Assembly (NCBI GenBank): GCA_937900695.1 | Contig: CALCFD010000032.1 | Span: 1-64,000, forward strand | DNA length: 64,000 nucleotides | Reading direction: 5' to 3' | DNA from: an uncultured Eubacterium sp. | Lineage (GTDB): Bacteria; Bacillota; Clostridia; Peptostreptococcales; Anaerovoracaceae | Shown: positions 43,408 through 52,269 of the stretch, piece after piece | Layout: each line of letters opens with the position of its first letter | How positions within the stretch are numbered: position 1 is the stretch's first letter | The notes under the pieces: generated by a model | Told to the model about the DNA's origin: nothing | The model's database searches: none | Seen by the model: only the letters and a program-made list of their open reading frames with translations | Translations under genes and position numbers: made by a program

Positions 43408-45711
43408 ATGCATTTAGATTATTTGATAATAGATTTGTCTTTGGTTTTAATAGTAGCAAGTGTGGCTACTCTTGTTATGAAGAAGCTAAAGCAACCTATG
43501 GTACTTGGGTATATTATAGCAGGATTTATAATAAGCCCTAATTTTGAATATTTTCTTAATATTATAAAGGGTGGCACTATAACTTCTTGGGCTGAAGTTG
43601 GGATAATATTTTTGATGTTTGCTTTAGGTCTTGAGTTTAGTTTTAAGAAAATAGCAAATGTAGGCGGCAGTGCATTTGTTACAGCTTTTACAGTAATGTC
43701 AGCAATGATGTTAATAGGTTTTGGTGTAGGTCAGCTTATGGGATGGGCTACTATGGATTGCATATTCCTTGGAGGGATGTTATCCATGTCATCTACCATG
43801 ATTATCTTAAAAGCATACGAAGAATATCATTTAAAAAAAGAAAAATTTGCACAGTTAGTTTTAGGCACTTTAGTCCTTGAAGATATAGCTGGGATTTTTA
43901 TGATAATTATACTTACGACTATTTCTGTTAGTAAAAATGTATCAGGAGTGGCTCTTGTTTCAGAAATAGGCATGCTTCTTGTACTTTTAGTCGTATGGTT
44001 AGTAGTTGGAATATATTTGATACCTACATTTTTAAAGAAAATTGATAAGCTTTTAAATGAGGAACTTTTAATTATAATTTCTCTTGGAATTTGTATGGCT
44101 ATGGTAATGATTGCAAACTTTATTGGATTTTCAAGTGCTTTAGGAGCATTTATGGCAGGCTCAATCCTTGCTGGAACAGTTAAAGCCGGAAGAATAGAGC
44201 AGCTTGTTAAGCCTATAAAAGATTTATTTGGAGCTGTATTTTTTATTTCTGTAGGTATGCTAATCGAACCTGATTTACTTATTAAATATATTGTACCAAT
44301 TATAATAATTACAATTGTGACAATTGTGGGACAGATGACATTTGCAACTTTAGGTATGCTTCTTTCAGGTCAGTCTCTTAGAACTGCTATCAGAGGTGGT
44401 TTTAGTATGGTGCAGATTGGAGAGTTTTCATTTATTGTTGCATCCCTTGGAATGAATCTTGGTGTTATTAGTAACTTTTTATATCCAGTGGTAGTTTGTG
44501 TATCAGTTATAACTTCATTTACTACACCATTGTTTATTAAAAATTCAAAGAAAGTATATGAGTTTATAGATAAAAAGATGCCTAGAAATGTTAGATTGTT
44601 TTTACGTAAGAATACTTCAGAACGTCAATCTATTGATGATAAAGATATGGATTGGAAATTATATCTAAAGAAAATAGGTATGAGGACATTTATATGTGCA
44701 ACGGCTATGTTTGTAATATATTGGGTTGGTGTTACATATTTAAAACCAGGGTTAGATGATGTTATTGGTAATGTAAAAGCTCAGTGGATAACAGCGATTG
44801 CTGTAATTATACTTATGATTCCTCCAACAGCTTTAATGCATGGAACAAATAAGGTCTTATACACTAAACTGTGGTTAAAGCACAATGCTAATAAGCTACC
44901 ACTTCTTACACTGAAATTTTTGCGAATTTTATTAGCTTCTACATTTATAGGCCTTGCATTAAACAAGCTTCTTGGATTCCCGTTTGTAGTAGTTGTCCTT
45001 GCGGCGATTATTCCTGCATCAATAGTCGTAAAATCAGACTATATAAGAGGTATGACTAAGAGTATGGAGATGAGCTTTGTTGCTAATTTTTATGAAAGTA
45101 CACTTGCAAAAGAAAAGAAAGAAAAGGGATTTAGAGGTAAGCATGTTTGGATGGATGAATCTTGGCAAGTTGCAAGATTTGAAATAGTTTCAGACATAAA
45201 ACATAAGACTGTTAAAGATATCGGTAGAAATCCACATGTACATGTAGGTGTAATTAAGGTGATAAGAGATGGACAGCATTATAATATGCCAAAGGGTACA
45301 TTTGCATTGAAAAAGGGAGATATTCTGCATACTATGGGAACACCAGAGGAAATAGAAGCATCATTATTGTTATTAGAAAAACTTGAATATATAGAAAAAG
45401 TTGACTATCCGAAGGAAACTTTGAAAAATTATATTTATGGACAGACATTTAACCATATTCCAGCAGAAAAACAAATTATCTGTGTACCTATTGTTGCTAA
45501 AGAAGGATATCCCTTTACTAGAAAACAAATTAAAAATTCAGGAATTCGTGAGAAATATAAAGGCAGTGTAATAGGCATTGAACGTGATAATCTACCTATT
45601 ACACATCCGAGCATTTTAACGATCATTCAACCAGGCGATTTGATTTGGCTAATTGGAACTAAGCAGATGGCTAATAGATTACTTAAAGATGATTTATTAG
45701 GAGAGGCATAG
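43408..45711 (+). CDS. CPA2 cation:proton antiporter (KefB/Na+-H+ type) with regulatory tail
   Basis: 767 aa. About 12 transmembrane segments fill residues 1-385 (Na_H_Exchanger fold; FALGLEFSFKKI, LGTLVLEDIAGIFMIIIL with the ion-binding Glu-Asp pair, and SALGAFMAGSILAGT). A second hydrophobic block spans ~425-540, and the C-terminal ~200 aa resembles two TrkA-C-type domains (GVIKVIRDGQHYNMPKGTFALKKGDILHTMGTP; then RDNLPITHPSILTIIQPGDLIWLIGT). It is likely K+ or Na+/H+ exchange under nucleotide control. GGAGGG precedes ATG. Confidence 0.9.
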   Translation: MHLDYLIIDLSLVLIVASVATLVMKKLKQPMVLGYIIAGFIISPNFEYFLNIIKGGTITSWAEVGIIFLMFALGLEFSFKKIANVGGSAFVTAFTVMSAMMLIGFGVGQLMGWATMDCIFLGGMLSMSSTMIILKAYEEYHLKKEKFAQLVLGTLVLEDIAGIFMIIILTTISVSKNVSGVALVSEIGMLLVLLVVWLVVGIYLIPTFLKKIDKLLNEELLIIISLGICMAMVMIANFIGFSSALGAFMAGSILAGTVKAGRIEQLVKPIKDLFGAVFFISVGMLIEPDLLIKYIVPIIIITIVTIVGQMTFATLGMLLSGQSLRTAIRGGFSMVQIGEFSFIVASLGMNLGVISNFLYPVVVCVSVITSFTTPLFIKNSKKVYEFIDKKMPRNVRLFLRKNTSERQSIDDKDMDWKLYLKKIGMRTFICATAMFVIYWVGVTYLKPGLDDVIGNVKAQWITAIAVIILMIPPTALMHGTNKVLYTKLWLKHNANKLPLLTLKFLRILLASTFIGLALNKLLGFPFVVVVLAAIIPASIVVKSDYIRGMTKSMEMSFVANFYESTLAKEKKEKGFRGKHVWMDESWQVARFEIVSDIKHKTVKDIGRNPHVHVGVIKVIRDGQHYNMPKGTFALKKGDILHTMGTPEEIEASLLLLEKLEYIEKVDYPKETLKNYIYGQTFNHIPAEKQIICVPIVAKEGYPFTRKQIKNSGIREKYKGSVIGIERDNLPITHPSILTIIQPGDLIWLIGTKQMANRLLKDDLLGEA

Positions 45712-45715
45712 AGCT

Positions 45716-46342
45716 ATGAGATATGTTATTTATCTTGTGGGTACTTTAATTTTATCATTAGGGATAACTTTAAATACTAAGACACAATTAGGGGTATCTG
45801 CTATAATTTCAGCACCATATAGTATATCGCAAATTAGCGGTGTAAGCTTAAGCATAGTATTATTTTTATTTTATGTGTTTTGCGTTATTATGCAATGGAT
45901 AATTCTTCGCAGTAATTTTAAAATTCACCAATGGTTTCAGCTTATTGTAAGCGTTATAACAAGTTTTATAGTCGGGATTTTTGATAACATTATACCTGTT
46001 GTAACAGCAGGTATGCCGATTAAGCTTTTGGTTTTAGCTATTGCGATATTTTGTACTGGTTTTGGGTCAGTACTTTCGGTTACTATGGATCTTGTTCCAA
46101 ATCCAGCAGATGGCTTTGCTGATGCTATAGGTGAATTTTTAAAAAAAGATTTTGGATTTGGCAAGAATACTTTAGATTTTTTATGCCTATCATTTAGTGC
46201 TATTTTAGGTATGGTTTGTGTTGGTAGGCTAGTTGGTATTTATATTGGTACGGTATGTGCGATGCTTTTTACCGGTAGAGTTATCGCTGTTTGTCAAAAG
46301 CCGGTAATTAGATGGTATAGGGCTTATTATGAAAAAAGATAA
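45716..46342 (+). CDS. YczE/YitT-like membrane protein, copy 1
   Basis: 208 aa with about five hydrophobic segments. The start IYLVGTLILSLGITLNTKTQLGVSAIISAPYSIS and the central MDLVPNPADGFADAIGEFL fit the YczE/YyaS/YitT (DUF6198-like) group of Firmicutes. No transport substrate is known. It follows the antiporter by 4 bp and overlaps copy 2 by 14 bp, so all three are one transcript. Confidence 0.75.
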   Translation: MRYVIYLVGTLILSLGITLNTKTQLGVSAIISAPYSISQISGVSLSIVLFLFYVFCVIMQWIILRSNFKIHQWFQLIVSVITSFIVGIFDNIIPVVTAGMPIKLLVLAIAIFCTGFGSVLSVTMDLVPNPADGFADAIGEFLKKDFGFGKNTLDFLCLSFSAILGMVCVGRLVGIYIGTVCAMLFTGRVIAVCQKPVIRWYRAYYEKR

Positions 46343-46985
46343 TATATATTTTCAATTATTAAAATGCATTTTTGGTTTATTTGTCTATAGTTTTGGTTTA
46401 TATATGACTATTATCGCACAAATTGGTTTAGCACCATGGGATGTTTTGGCTATGGGTATTTCATATAATACTAACATGACGTATGGTAATGCTCTTGTAT
46501 TGAGTGGAATAGCGGTATTGATTGTAGTGTGCATTATGAAGGAAAAAATCGGTTTTGGAACGATTTTTGATGCACTTTTTGTAGGAGTGTTTGTAGATGT
46601 TTTTACGATGCTTAAAATTGTAAAAACACCATCATCAGTTCTTGTAGGTGTAGGAATTTTTATTGTTGGTATGTTGATTATGGCTTTGGGGCAGTATTTT
46701 TATATGGGTTCAGGTCAAGGCTGTGGACCTCGAGATACTTTATTAATAGGCCTGGGCAAGAGATTTAAGAAACTGCCTATTGGGGTTGTTAATACTATGA
46801 TTTTATGTGTAGTTTTTGTTGCTGGTATAGCACTAGGAGGCCCGATAGGTATTGGTACTATTCTTGCAACTTTTGGTATGGGTATGGCGTTACAGCTTGT
46901 TTGTAAACTTTTACATTTTGAACCTCGTGATATAATTCATAAGAACTTATTTGAAGCAATTGCTATTATGTGTGGAAATAGATAA
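46329..46985 (+). CDS. YczE/YitT-like membrane protein, copy 2
   Basis: 218 aa, five or so hydrophobic segments, a distant paralogue of the preceding gene: GLYMTIIAQIGLAPWDVLAMGIS parallels ITLNTKTQLGVSAI.., and GSGQGCGPRDTLLIGLGKRF parallels VPNPADGFADAIGEF... It has the more typical YczE motif (GQGCGPRD). The 14-bp overlap with copy 1 suggests a heteromeric complex made in equal amounts. It is followed by 260 bp with no gene. Confidence 0.8.
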   Translation: MKKDNIYFQLLKCIFGLFVYSFGLYMTIIAQIGLAPWDVLAMGISYNTNMTYGNALVLSGIAVLIVVCIMKEKIGFGTIFDALFVGVFVDVFTMLKIVKTPSSVLVGVGIFIVGMLIMALGQYFYMGSGQGCGPRDTLLIGLGKRFKKLPIGVVNTMILCVVFVAGIALGGPIGIGTILATFGMGMALQLVCKLLHFEPRDIIHKNLFEAIAIMCGNR

Positions 46986-47245
46986 AAATTTAGTTAGTGT
47001 ACCCTTTGATGCTCTTTTTTATGTAATAAGCAAATTTTAGATGTTTTGGTACTATTAATAGTTTATTATACAATAGTGTTTTTGACATTAAAAAAAGGGT
47101 ATAATAAGTTTGTCAAGACTTGATAGCACATATATTGTAGTAGTACATAAATCATCTCCAATATATTGATTAGACTATAGAGGAGAATAGAAAGAACAAA
47201 AATGTTTAAATATATTAATGATAAAATTTTGGGAGGAGTATATAA

Positions 47246-49516
47246 ATGTTGGAAAGAGAGTGGCTTGGTGAAGAAAATCAGCTTGGCATAGATATTTGGC
47301 AGAAAAAATATTGTTATGAAGGCGAAGATTTTGAAAGTTGGGTTAACCGTATAAGTGGTGGCAATGAAGAAATTGGACAGTACATTAAAGAGAAAAAATT
47401 CCTTTTTGGTGGACGTATTTTATCAAATAGAGGATTAAATAAAGATGGTCGCAAGGTAACATATTCAAATTGCTATGTTATTGAGCCACCACAGGACAAT
47501 ATTGAAAGTATATTTGAATGTGCTAAAAAGCTTGCTCGCACATATAGTTATGGTGGCGGTTGTGGCATCGATATTTCAGGACTAGCACCAAGAGGCGCTA
47601 AGATAAATAATGCTGCTAAAGAAACTAGCGGTGCTGTGTCATTTATGGAATTATACTCAATGGTAACAGGTCTAATTGGACAAAACGGAAGAAGAGGAGC
47701 TCTTATGATTTCCATAGACTGTACTCATCCAGATTTAATGGAGTTTATAGATCTTAAGACAGACTTAGAAAAAGTTACAAAAGCTAACATATCTATTCGT
47801 ATAAGAGACGATTTTATGGAGGCTGTAAAAAACAACGAAGAATATAAACTTCAATATGTTAGAGATGTAACTGGCGAAGTAATTGAAAAAACTGTTAATG
47901 CAAGAGAATTATTTAGAAAGATTGCTGAGACAAATTGGGATTATGCAGAGCCAGGGGCGTTATTTTGGAATAGAGTAGAAAACTGGAATCTACTAAGTAA
48001 CACAAAGGAATTTAAATATGCAGGAGTAAATCCATGTGCAGAAGAGCCTCTTCCAGCAGGTGGTAGTTGTCTATTAGGAAGTATTAACCTTTCTCAGTTT
48101 GTAGAAGATGAATTTACTGAGAATGCAGAATTTGATTTTGATGGATTTAGAAAATGTGTAGCGGCATCAGTGAAGGCTTTAAATGAAGTTTTAGATGAAG
48201 GTTTGCCATTGCATCCATTGCAGGAGCAAAGAGAAAGTGTTAAAAAATGGAGACAAATAGGATTAGGTATCATGGGACTTGCAGATGCTATGATTAAACT
48301 AGGAGTGACATATGGCGAAGATGATGCTATAAAACTTTGTGATAAAATAGGATTTGCTATGGCTGATGCTGCTATTAGTGCATCAGCAAAGTTAGCTAAG
48401 GAGCAGGGGGCATATCCAGGCTTTAATAAAGAAGAAGTAATGTCAACAGAATTTTTCTTAGTAAACACTACAGAACATACACGAGAGTTAGTTAGAAATT
48501 ATGGTTTGCGTAATTCACAACTTTTGACAATCGCACCTACAGGTACAATTTCAACTATGTTGGGCATTTCAGGTGGAATTGAGCCTGTTTATGCAAACTA
48601 TTATGAACGAAAAACAGAATCGCTACATGGTACAGATGTTTACTATAAAGTGTACACTAAGATTGTAGAAGACTACATGCAGAGATTTGGCATAGAAGAT
48701 GAAAAGGATATTCCAGATTATTTTGTAACAGCTATGACTTTAGACTATGACCAAAGAATAAACATGCAGTCAATTTGGCAGCAGCATATTGATGCTTCAA
48801 TAAGTTCAACAGTAAATGTTCCTCAGAGTTTTACAGTAGAAGAAACTGAAAAGCTATATATGTATGCTTATGAAAAAGGATTAAAGGGTATAACAATTTA
48901 TAGAGACGGTTGTGCAAGAAGTGGTATTTTATCAGTAGAGGAAACTAAAGCTAAGCCTGTAACTGCAGGAGATGGTCTTCAGAGAGGAGAAATACTACTT
49001 GTAACGGATGATGTAGTAGGTAAAAAGAGAAAGCTTATAACTGGTTGTGGAAGTTTACATTGTATTGCATTATTTGATCCTCATACAGGAGCTCTTCTTG
49101 AGACTTATTTAAGTAAGGGCTCAACTGGTGGATGTAATAACTTTATGGTAGGCTTATCAAGAATGATTTCAATTTCGGCTAGGGGTGGTATCGATATTGA
49201 AACTATCGTAGATCAATTAAACTCTAGTGGATCATGTCCATCATATACTGCTAGAAGGGTTACTAAAAAAGATACAAGTAAAGGTGCATGTTGTCCTATG
49301 GCTGTAGGCAATGCTCTTATGGATATGTATGAGGAAATGCAGGCAGAGCTAGCAGCAAAACGTGCAAGTGGGACTGAAGAACCAGTGAATTTGCCTAAAC
49401 CTAAGGCTGTTAAGGTTGAATCAAATAAAGTATATTGCCCAGAATGTGGAGAGCCTATCGTTTTTGAAGAGGGTTGTAATATATGTAAAAATTGCGGCTG
49501 GAGCAAGTGTCATTAA
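47246..49516 (+). CDS. nrdJ: Adenosylcobalamin-dependent ribonucleotide reductase (class II)
   Basis: 756 aa enzyme that makes deoxyribonucleotides in an O2-independent, B12-dependent way. Active-site Cys residues lie in YSNCYVI (about residue 75) and in GVNPCAEEPLPAGG (about 265, radical-bearing Cys with the partner Asn/Glu). SQLLTIAPTGTISTMLGISGGIEP is the phosphate-binding region. A TSCPD domain occupies ~600-710, and a zinc ribbon ends the protein (CPECG..CNICKNCGWSKC). The start follows GGGAGGAG. It is a single gene between 260 bp of leader and a strong terminator. Growth depends on cobalamin unless class III RNR exists elsewhere. Confidence 0.95.
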   Translation: MLEREWLGEENQLGIDIWQKKYCYEGEDFESWVNRISGGNEEIGQYIKEKKFLFGGRILSNRGLNKDGRKVTYSNCYVIEPPQDNIESIFECAKKLARTYSYGGGCGIDISGLAPRGAKINNAAKETSGAVSFMELYSMVTGLIGQNGRRGALMISIDCTHPDLMEFIDLKTDLEKVTKANISIRIRDDFMEAVKNNEEYKLQYVRDVTGEVIEKTVNARELFRKIAETNWDYAEPGALFWNRVENWNLLSNTKEFKYAGVNPCAEEPLPAGGSCLLGSINLSQFVEDEFTENAEFDFDGFRKCVAASVKALNEVLDEGLPLHPLQEQRESVKKWRQIGLGIMGLADAMIKLGVTYGEDDAIKLCDKIGFAMADAAISASAKLAKEQGAYPGFNKEEVMSTEFFLVNTTEHTRELVRNYGLRNSQLLTIAPTGTISTMLGISGGIEPVYANYYERKTESLHGTDVYYKVYTKIVEDYMQRFGIEDEKDIPDYFVTAMTLDYDQRINMQSIWQQHIDASISSTVNVPQSFTVEETEKLYMYAYEKGLKGITIYRDGCARSGILSVEETKAKPVTAGDGLQRGEILLVTDDVVGKKRKLITGCGSLHCIALFDPHTGALLETYLSKGSTGGCNNFMVGLSRMISISARGGIDIETIVDQLNSSGSCPSYTARRVTKKDTSKGACCPMAVGNALMDMYEEMQAELAAKRASGTEEPVNLPKPKAVKVESNKVYCPECGEPIVFEEGCNICKNCGWSKCH

Positions 49517-49521
49517 AATAT

Positions 49522-49558
49522 AAAGCTTAAGGAGCTTCTTCTCCTTAAGCTTTTTTAT
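49522..49558 (+). terminator. Terminator after nrdJ
   Basis: AAGCTTAAGGAG/CTCCTTAAGCTT, perfect 12-bp stem with loop CTTCTT, then six T. Confidence 0.93.
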
Positions 49559-49568
49559 TGCAATATTA

Positions 49569-49669
49569 TTGACACTGACGATAGCAGCAATATATAATGT
49601 TTATATGTTAGGTATCAAAAAACGGAACGGTATATTACTAGTATGTGATGATAAAAACAACGTTCGGTT
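49569..49669 (+). promoter_or_regulatory. Promoter and inverted-repeat leader of the molybdenum operon
   Basis: Consensus promoter TTGACA (49569-49574), 18-bp spacer, TATAAT (49593-49598). In the presumed leader, AACGGAACG (49621-49629) and CGTTCGGTT (49661-49669) form a 9-bp inverted repeat with one mismatch. It could be a repressor site or RNA stem. The ModE-like HTH encoded by the first gene is an obvious candidate regulator; binding is inferred. Confidence 0.6.
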
Positions 49670-49698
49670 AATATTATAGATAGGTTAAGGTGTATGAT

Positions 49699-50655
49699 AT
49701 GAGAAAAACTGGTGCTGTAATTGTTGCTGCAGGGTTATCTTCTAGGATGAAGGCTTTTAAACCAGCTCTTCCTTTTGGAGACTCCAATGTAGCCAATTAT
49801 ATTGTAACTAAATTATTAAAAGTGGGAATTGACCCTATAACTATAGTTACAGGACATAATGCTGATGAGTTGATGGGTTGCATATACTATGAAGGCATTA
49901 GATATGTAAAAAATGAAGATTATAATTCTACAGAAATGTTCGATTCGGTAATCTTAGGAGTGGAAGATATTAAGAATATGTGTGATCGCATCCTTATAAT
50001 GCCAATGGATGTGCCAGCTATTCTTATGTCAACTTTAGAGAAGGTTTTGCGTGTAGATGCGGGTATGATAAGAACTACATATAAGGGTAGGCCAGGGCAT
50101 CCTATTGTAATAGATAGCGGCTTTGCAGGTACACTTAAAGACTATAAGGGAGAAGGCGGTTTAAGGGGAGCCATGGAGTGCAGTGATATCTTAATAACTA
50201 ATATTGAAGTTGATGATGCTGCTGTAGAAATCGATATGGATACTCCAGATGAATACCATAATCTTATAGAGTGGAATTATGAAAGAGGTAAGGGCTACCC
50301 AATTAGCCCAAAGATAAATGTAGAGCTTAAAACTAAAGCGGTTTTCTTTGACAGTGAATGTTGTGAATTATTAAAAAATATAAGAGAGCATAGAAGTCTT
50401 CAAAAGGCTTGTTCAACTACAGGTATTTCCTATTCAAAAGGTAGCCGTATTATAAAGGATATGGAATGGGAACTTGGCTTTTCTGTGGTTGAAAAATGGA
50501 CTGGAGGAAGTGCCGGTGGAGGCAGCACTGTTACAAAAGAAGGAGAGAAGCTTATTGAAAACTATGAAAAGTTTACAAAAGATGTAAAGAAGGAAGCTGA
50601 AAAACTCTATCGAAAGTATTTTGCAGCAGGCATAAGGGTGGCTGATGAATTATGA
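49699..50655 (+). CDS. Molybdopterin cytidylyltransferase fused to ModE-like winged helix
   Basis: 318 aa. Residues 1-195 are an NTP-transferase of the MobA/MocA type (VIVAAGLSSRMKAFKPALPF nucleotide loop; MPMDVPAILMSTLEKVL metal region; YKGRPGHPIVID), expected to make molybdopterin cytosine dinucleotide for the hydroxylase downstream. Residues ~220-318 form a ModE/LysR-type winged helix (LQKACSTTGISYSKGSRIIK, then KWTGGSAGGGSTVT). A fused enzyme-regulator could sense cofactor status directly. I start at ATG 49699 (AAGGTG spaced 7 nt), not the GTG at 49690. It heads the ten-gene operon and overlaps the phosphatase by 4 bp. Confidence 0.85.
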   Translation: MRKTGAVIVAAGLSSRMKAFKPALPFGDSNVANYIVTKLLKVGIDPITIVTGHNADELMGCIYYEGIRYVKNEDYNSTEMFDSVILGVEDIKNMCDRILIMPMDVPAILMSTLEKVLRVDAGMIRTTYKGRPGHPIVIDSGFAGTLKDYKGEGGLRGAMECSDILITNIEVDDAAVEIDMDTPDEYHNLIEWNYERGKGYPISPKINVELKTKAVFFDSECCELLKNIREHRSLQKACSTTGISYSKGSRIIKDMEWELGFSVVEKWTGGSAGGGSTVTKEGEKLIENYEKFTKDVKKEAEKLYRKYFAAGIRVADEL

Positions 50656-51212
50656 GAAACTTATACCTTATAAGACATGGAACACCAGATTTTCCAAAGG
50701 GAATAAAACAATGTATTGGGAAAACAGAAATAGATATAGGTCAAGTTGGCAAGATAGAAGCAAAGAATTTGCGTGATTGCTTTAAAAAATGCAATATAGA
50801 AGCTATATATGCTAGTCCGCTGATAAGATGTATTCACACTGCAGAAATCATAGCTGACGGAAAACTAGAAGTAAAAGTAAAAAATGGCCTTGAAGAGATA
50901 TATATGGGACACTGGGAAGGCATTCCTTTAAAGCAAATAAAAAAGCAACTTGGAGATGAGCCAATATATGGTGAGAAGAGAGTTGATGCTTTAGTAAGAT
51001 TTGAAGGTGCTTTAAAAGAAATAATGAAAAACACATCTGGCGATATAATATGTGTTGCGCATGCTGGAGTAAATTGTGCTTTTATAGCCAAAACTATAGG
51101 AAAAGATATAAAAACATCAAGGGCGATAAGACAACCGTGCGGATGCTATAATAAGTTTGAATTTGATGGAGAAAATTTTATAGCAGTTGAAGTCGGATGT
51201 CTTCCCAAATAG
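50652..51212 (+). CDS. Histidine phosphatase family protein
   Basis: 186 aa phosphoglycerate-mutase-like phosphatase. LIRHGTPDF holds the phosphorylated His. IYASPLIRCIHTAEII has the conserved Arg, LEEIYMGHWEG the Glu, and CVAHAGVN the second His. Homology is closest in style to CobC/alpha-ribazole phosphatases, but the position between Mo-cofactor genes points to a role in cofactor maturation. It overlaps the cytidylyltransferase by 4 bp. Substrate unknown. Confidence 0.85.
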   Translation: MRNLYLIRHGTPDFPKGIKQCIGKTEIDIGQVGKIEAKNLRDCFKKCNIEAIYASPLIRCIHTAEIIADGKLEVKVKNGLEEIYMGHWEGIPLKQIKKQLGDEPIYGEKRVDALVRFEGALKEIMKNTSGDIICVAHAGVNCAFIAKTIGKDIKTSRAIRQPCGCYNKFEFDGENFIAVEVGCLPK

Positions 51213-51229
51213 CGTAGGAGAGTGAAAAA

Positions 51230-52246
51230 ATGAAAAAATTGTTTGAAATTATGGACAAAGAGCTTAAGGCAGGTAATGACCTTACAATGGTAAGTGTAAC
51301 AGCAACTTCAGGATCTACACCTAGAGGTTCAGGAGCAAGAATGATTGTTGGTAAAGAAGGGCGTATCTATGGAACTATAGGTGGTGGTGCTGTTGAGTAT
51401 ACTTGCGAACATAAGGCATTAGAAGTACTTGAAAATAAAAAGTCATATAATCATAGCTACATGCTAAGAAAAAATGAAATACAGGATTTAGGTATGATAT
51501 GTGGAGGAGATGTTTCTTGTCATTTTCAGTACATATCATCAGAAGATAGTCAGATAAGAGAGGCTGTTGACTACGCTTTAGAACTATTTGATAAAGGTGT
51601 GGATATTTGGATTATTACTGATGTAACAGATGATGCCGAATCAGGTCTTGCAGTTTATTGTAGGGAGACAGGAGTTAAGGGTATGGATGTAGATGAAGAA
51701 TTTTTAACTTCTCTTACTGATGAAGCTATCAATGTTGAATACAAGGGAAAAAACCTTTGTGCAGAACAGATAAATAACAGTCAAAAAGTATACATTTTTG
51801 GTGGTGGACATGTTGCTCAAGAGTTAGTTCCTGCATTAGCAAGAGTTAAGTTTAGTTGTATCGTAATAGATGATAGAGAAGAATTTACAAAGAGAGAATT
51901 ATTTGAAGGTGTTACTGAAACAAGAACAATTGATATGAACGATCTTGAAAGCGTTTGTAAGGAAATTACAGCAAATGATTATGTATGCGTAATGACAAGA
52001 GGACATGCTAATGACTTAGAGGTTGAAAAACATGTACTTAAGACAGAGGCAAGATATATAGGTGTAATCGGTAGTAGAAGAAAAATTGCAGGTGTAAATG
52101 CAAAATTAAGAGAAGCTGGATACACAGATGATGATATAGCAAGAATAACTACTCCAATTGGCTTAGAAATCTTAGCAGAAACACCAGCAGAAATCGCTGT
52201 CAGCATAGCAGGACAGTTAATTTATGAAAGAGCAAAGAGTAAATAA
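51230..52246 (+). CDS. XdhC/CoxI family molybdenum hydroxylase maturation factor
   Basis: 338 aa. The N-terminal XdhC_CoxI domain (TATSGSTPRGSGARMIVG, residues ~22-40, and IGGGAVEYTCEHKALE) binds the Mo cofactor. The C-terminal Rossmann domain (KVYIFGGGHVAQELVPALARV, then RYIGVIGSRRK) follows. XdhC proteins sulfurate and insert MCD into hydroxylases. The matching three-subunit hydroxylase begins at 58881. GGAGAG precedes ATG 51230. Confidence 0.92.
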   Translation: MKKLFEIMDKELKAGNDLTMVSVTATSGSTPRGSGARMIVGKEGRIYGTIGGGAVEYTCEHKALEVLENKKSYNHSYMLRKNEIQDLGMICGGDVSCHFQYISSEDSQIREAVDYALELFDKGVDIWIITDVTDDAESGLAVYCRETGVKGMDVDEEFLTSLTDEAINVEYKGKNLCAEQINNSQKVYIFGGGHVAQELVPALARVKFSCIVIDDREEFTKRELFEGVTETRTIDMNDLESVCKEITANDYVCVMTRGHANDLEVEKHVLKTEARYIGVIGSRRKIAGVNAKLREAGYTDDDIARITTPIGLEILAETPAEIAVSIAGQLIYERAKSK

Positions 52247-52269
52247 AAATACGAGAGGAAAGTTTAATT

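Noticed and set aside
47058..47141. Possible NrdR boxes upstream of the class II ribonucleotide reductase
   Set aside because: ACACTATTGTA (reverse strand) and CACATATATTGTAG only partly match the NrdR consensus and are about 64 bp apart, not the usual three helical turns.
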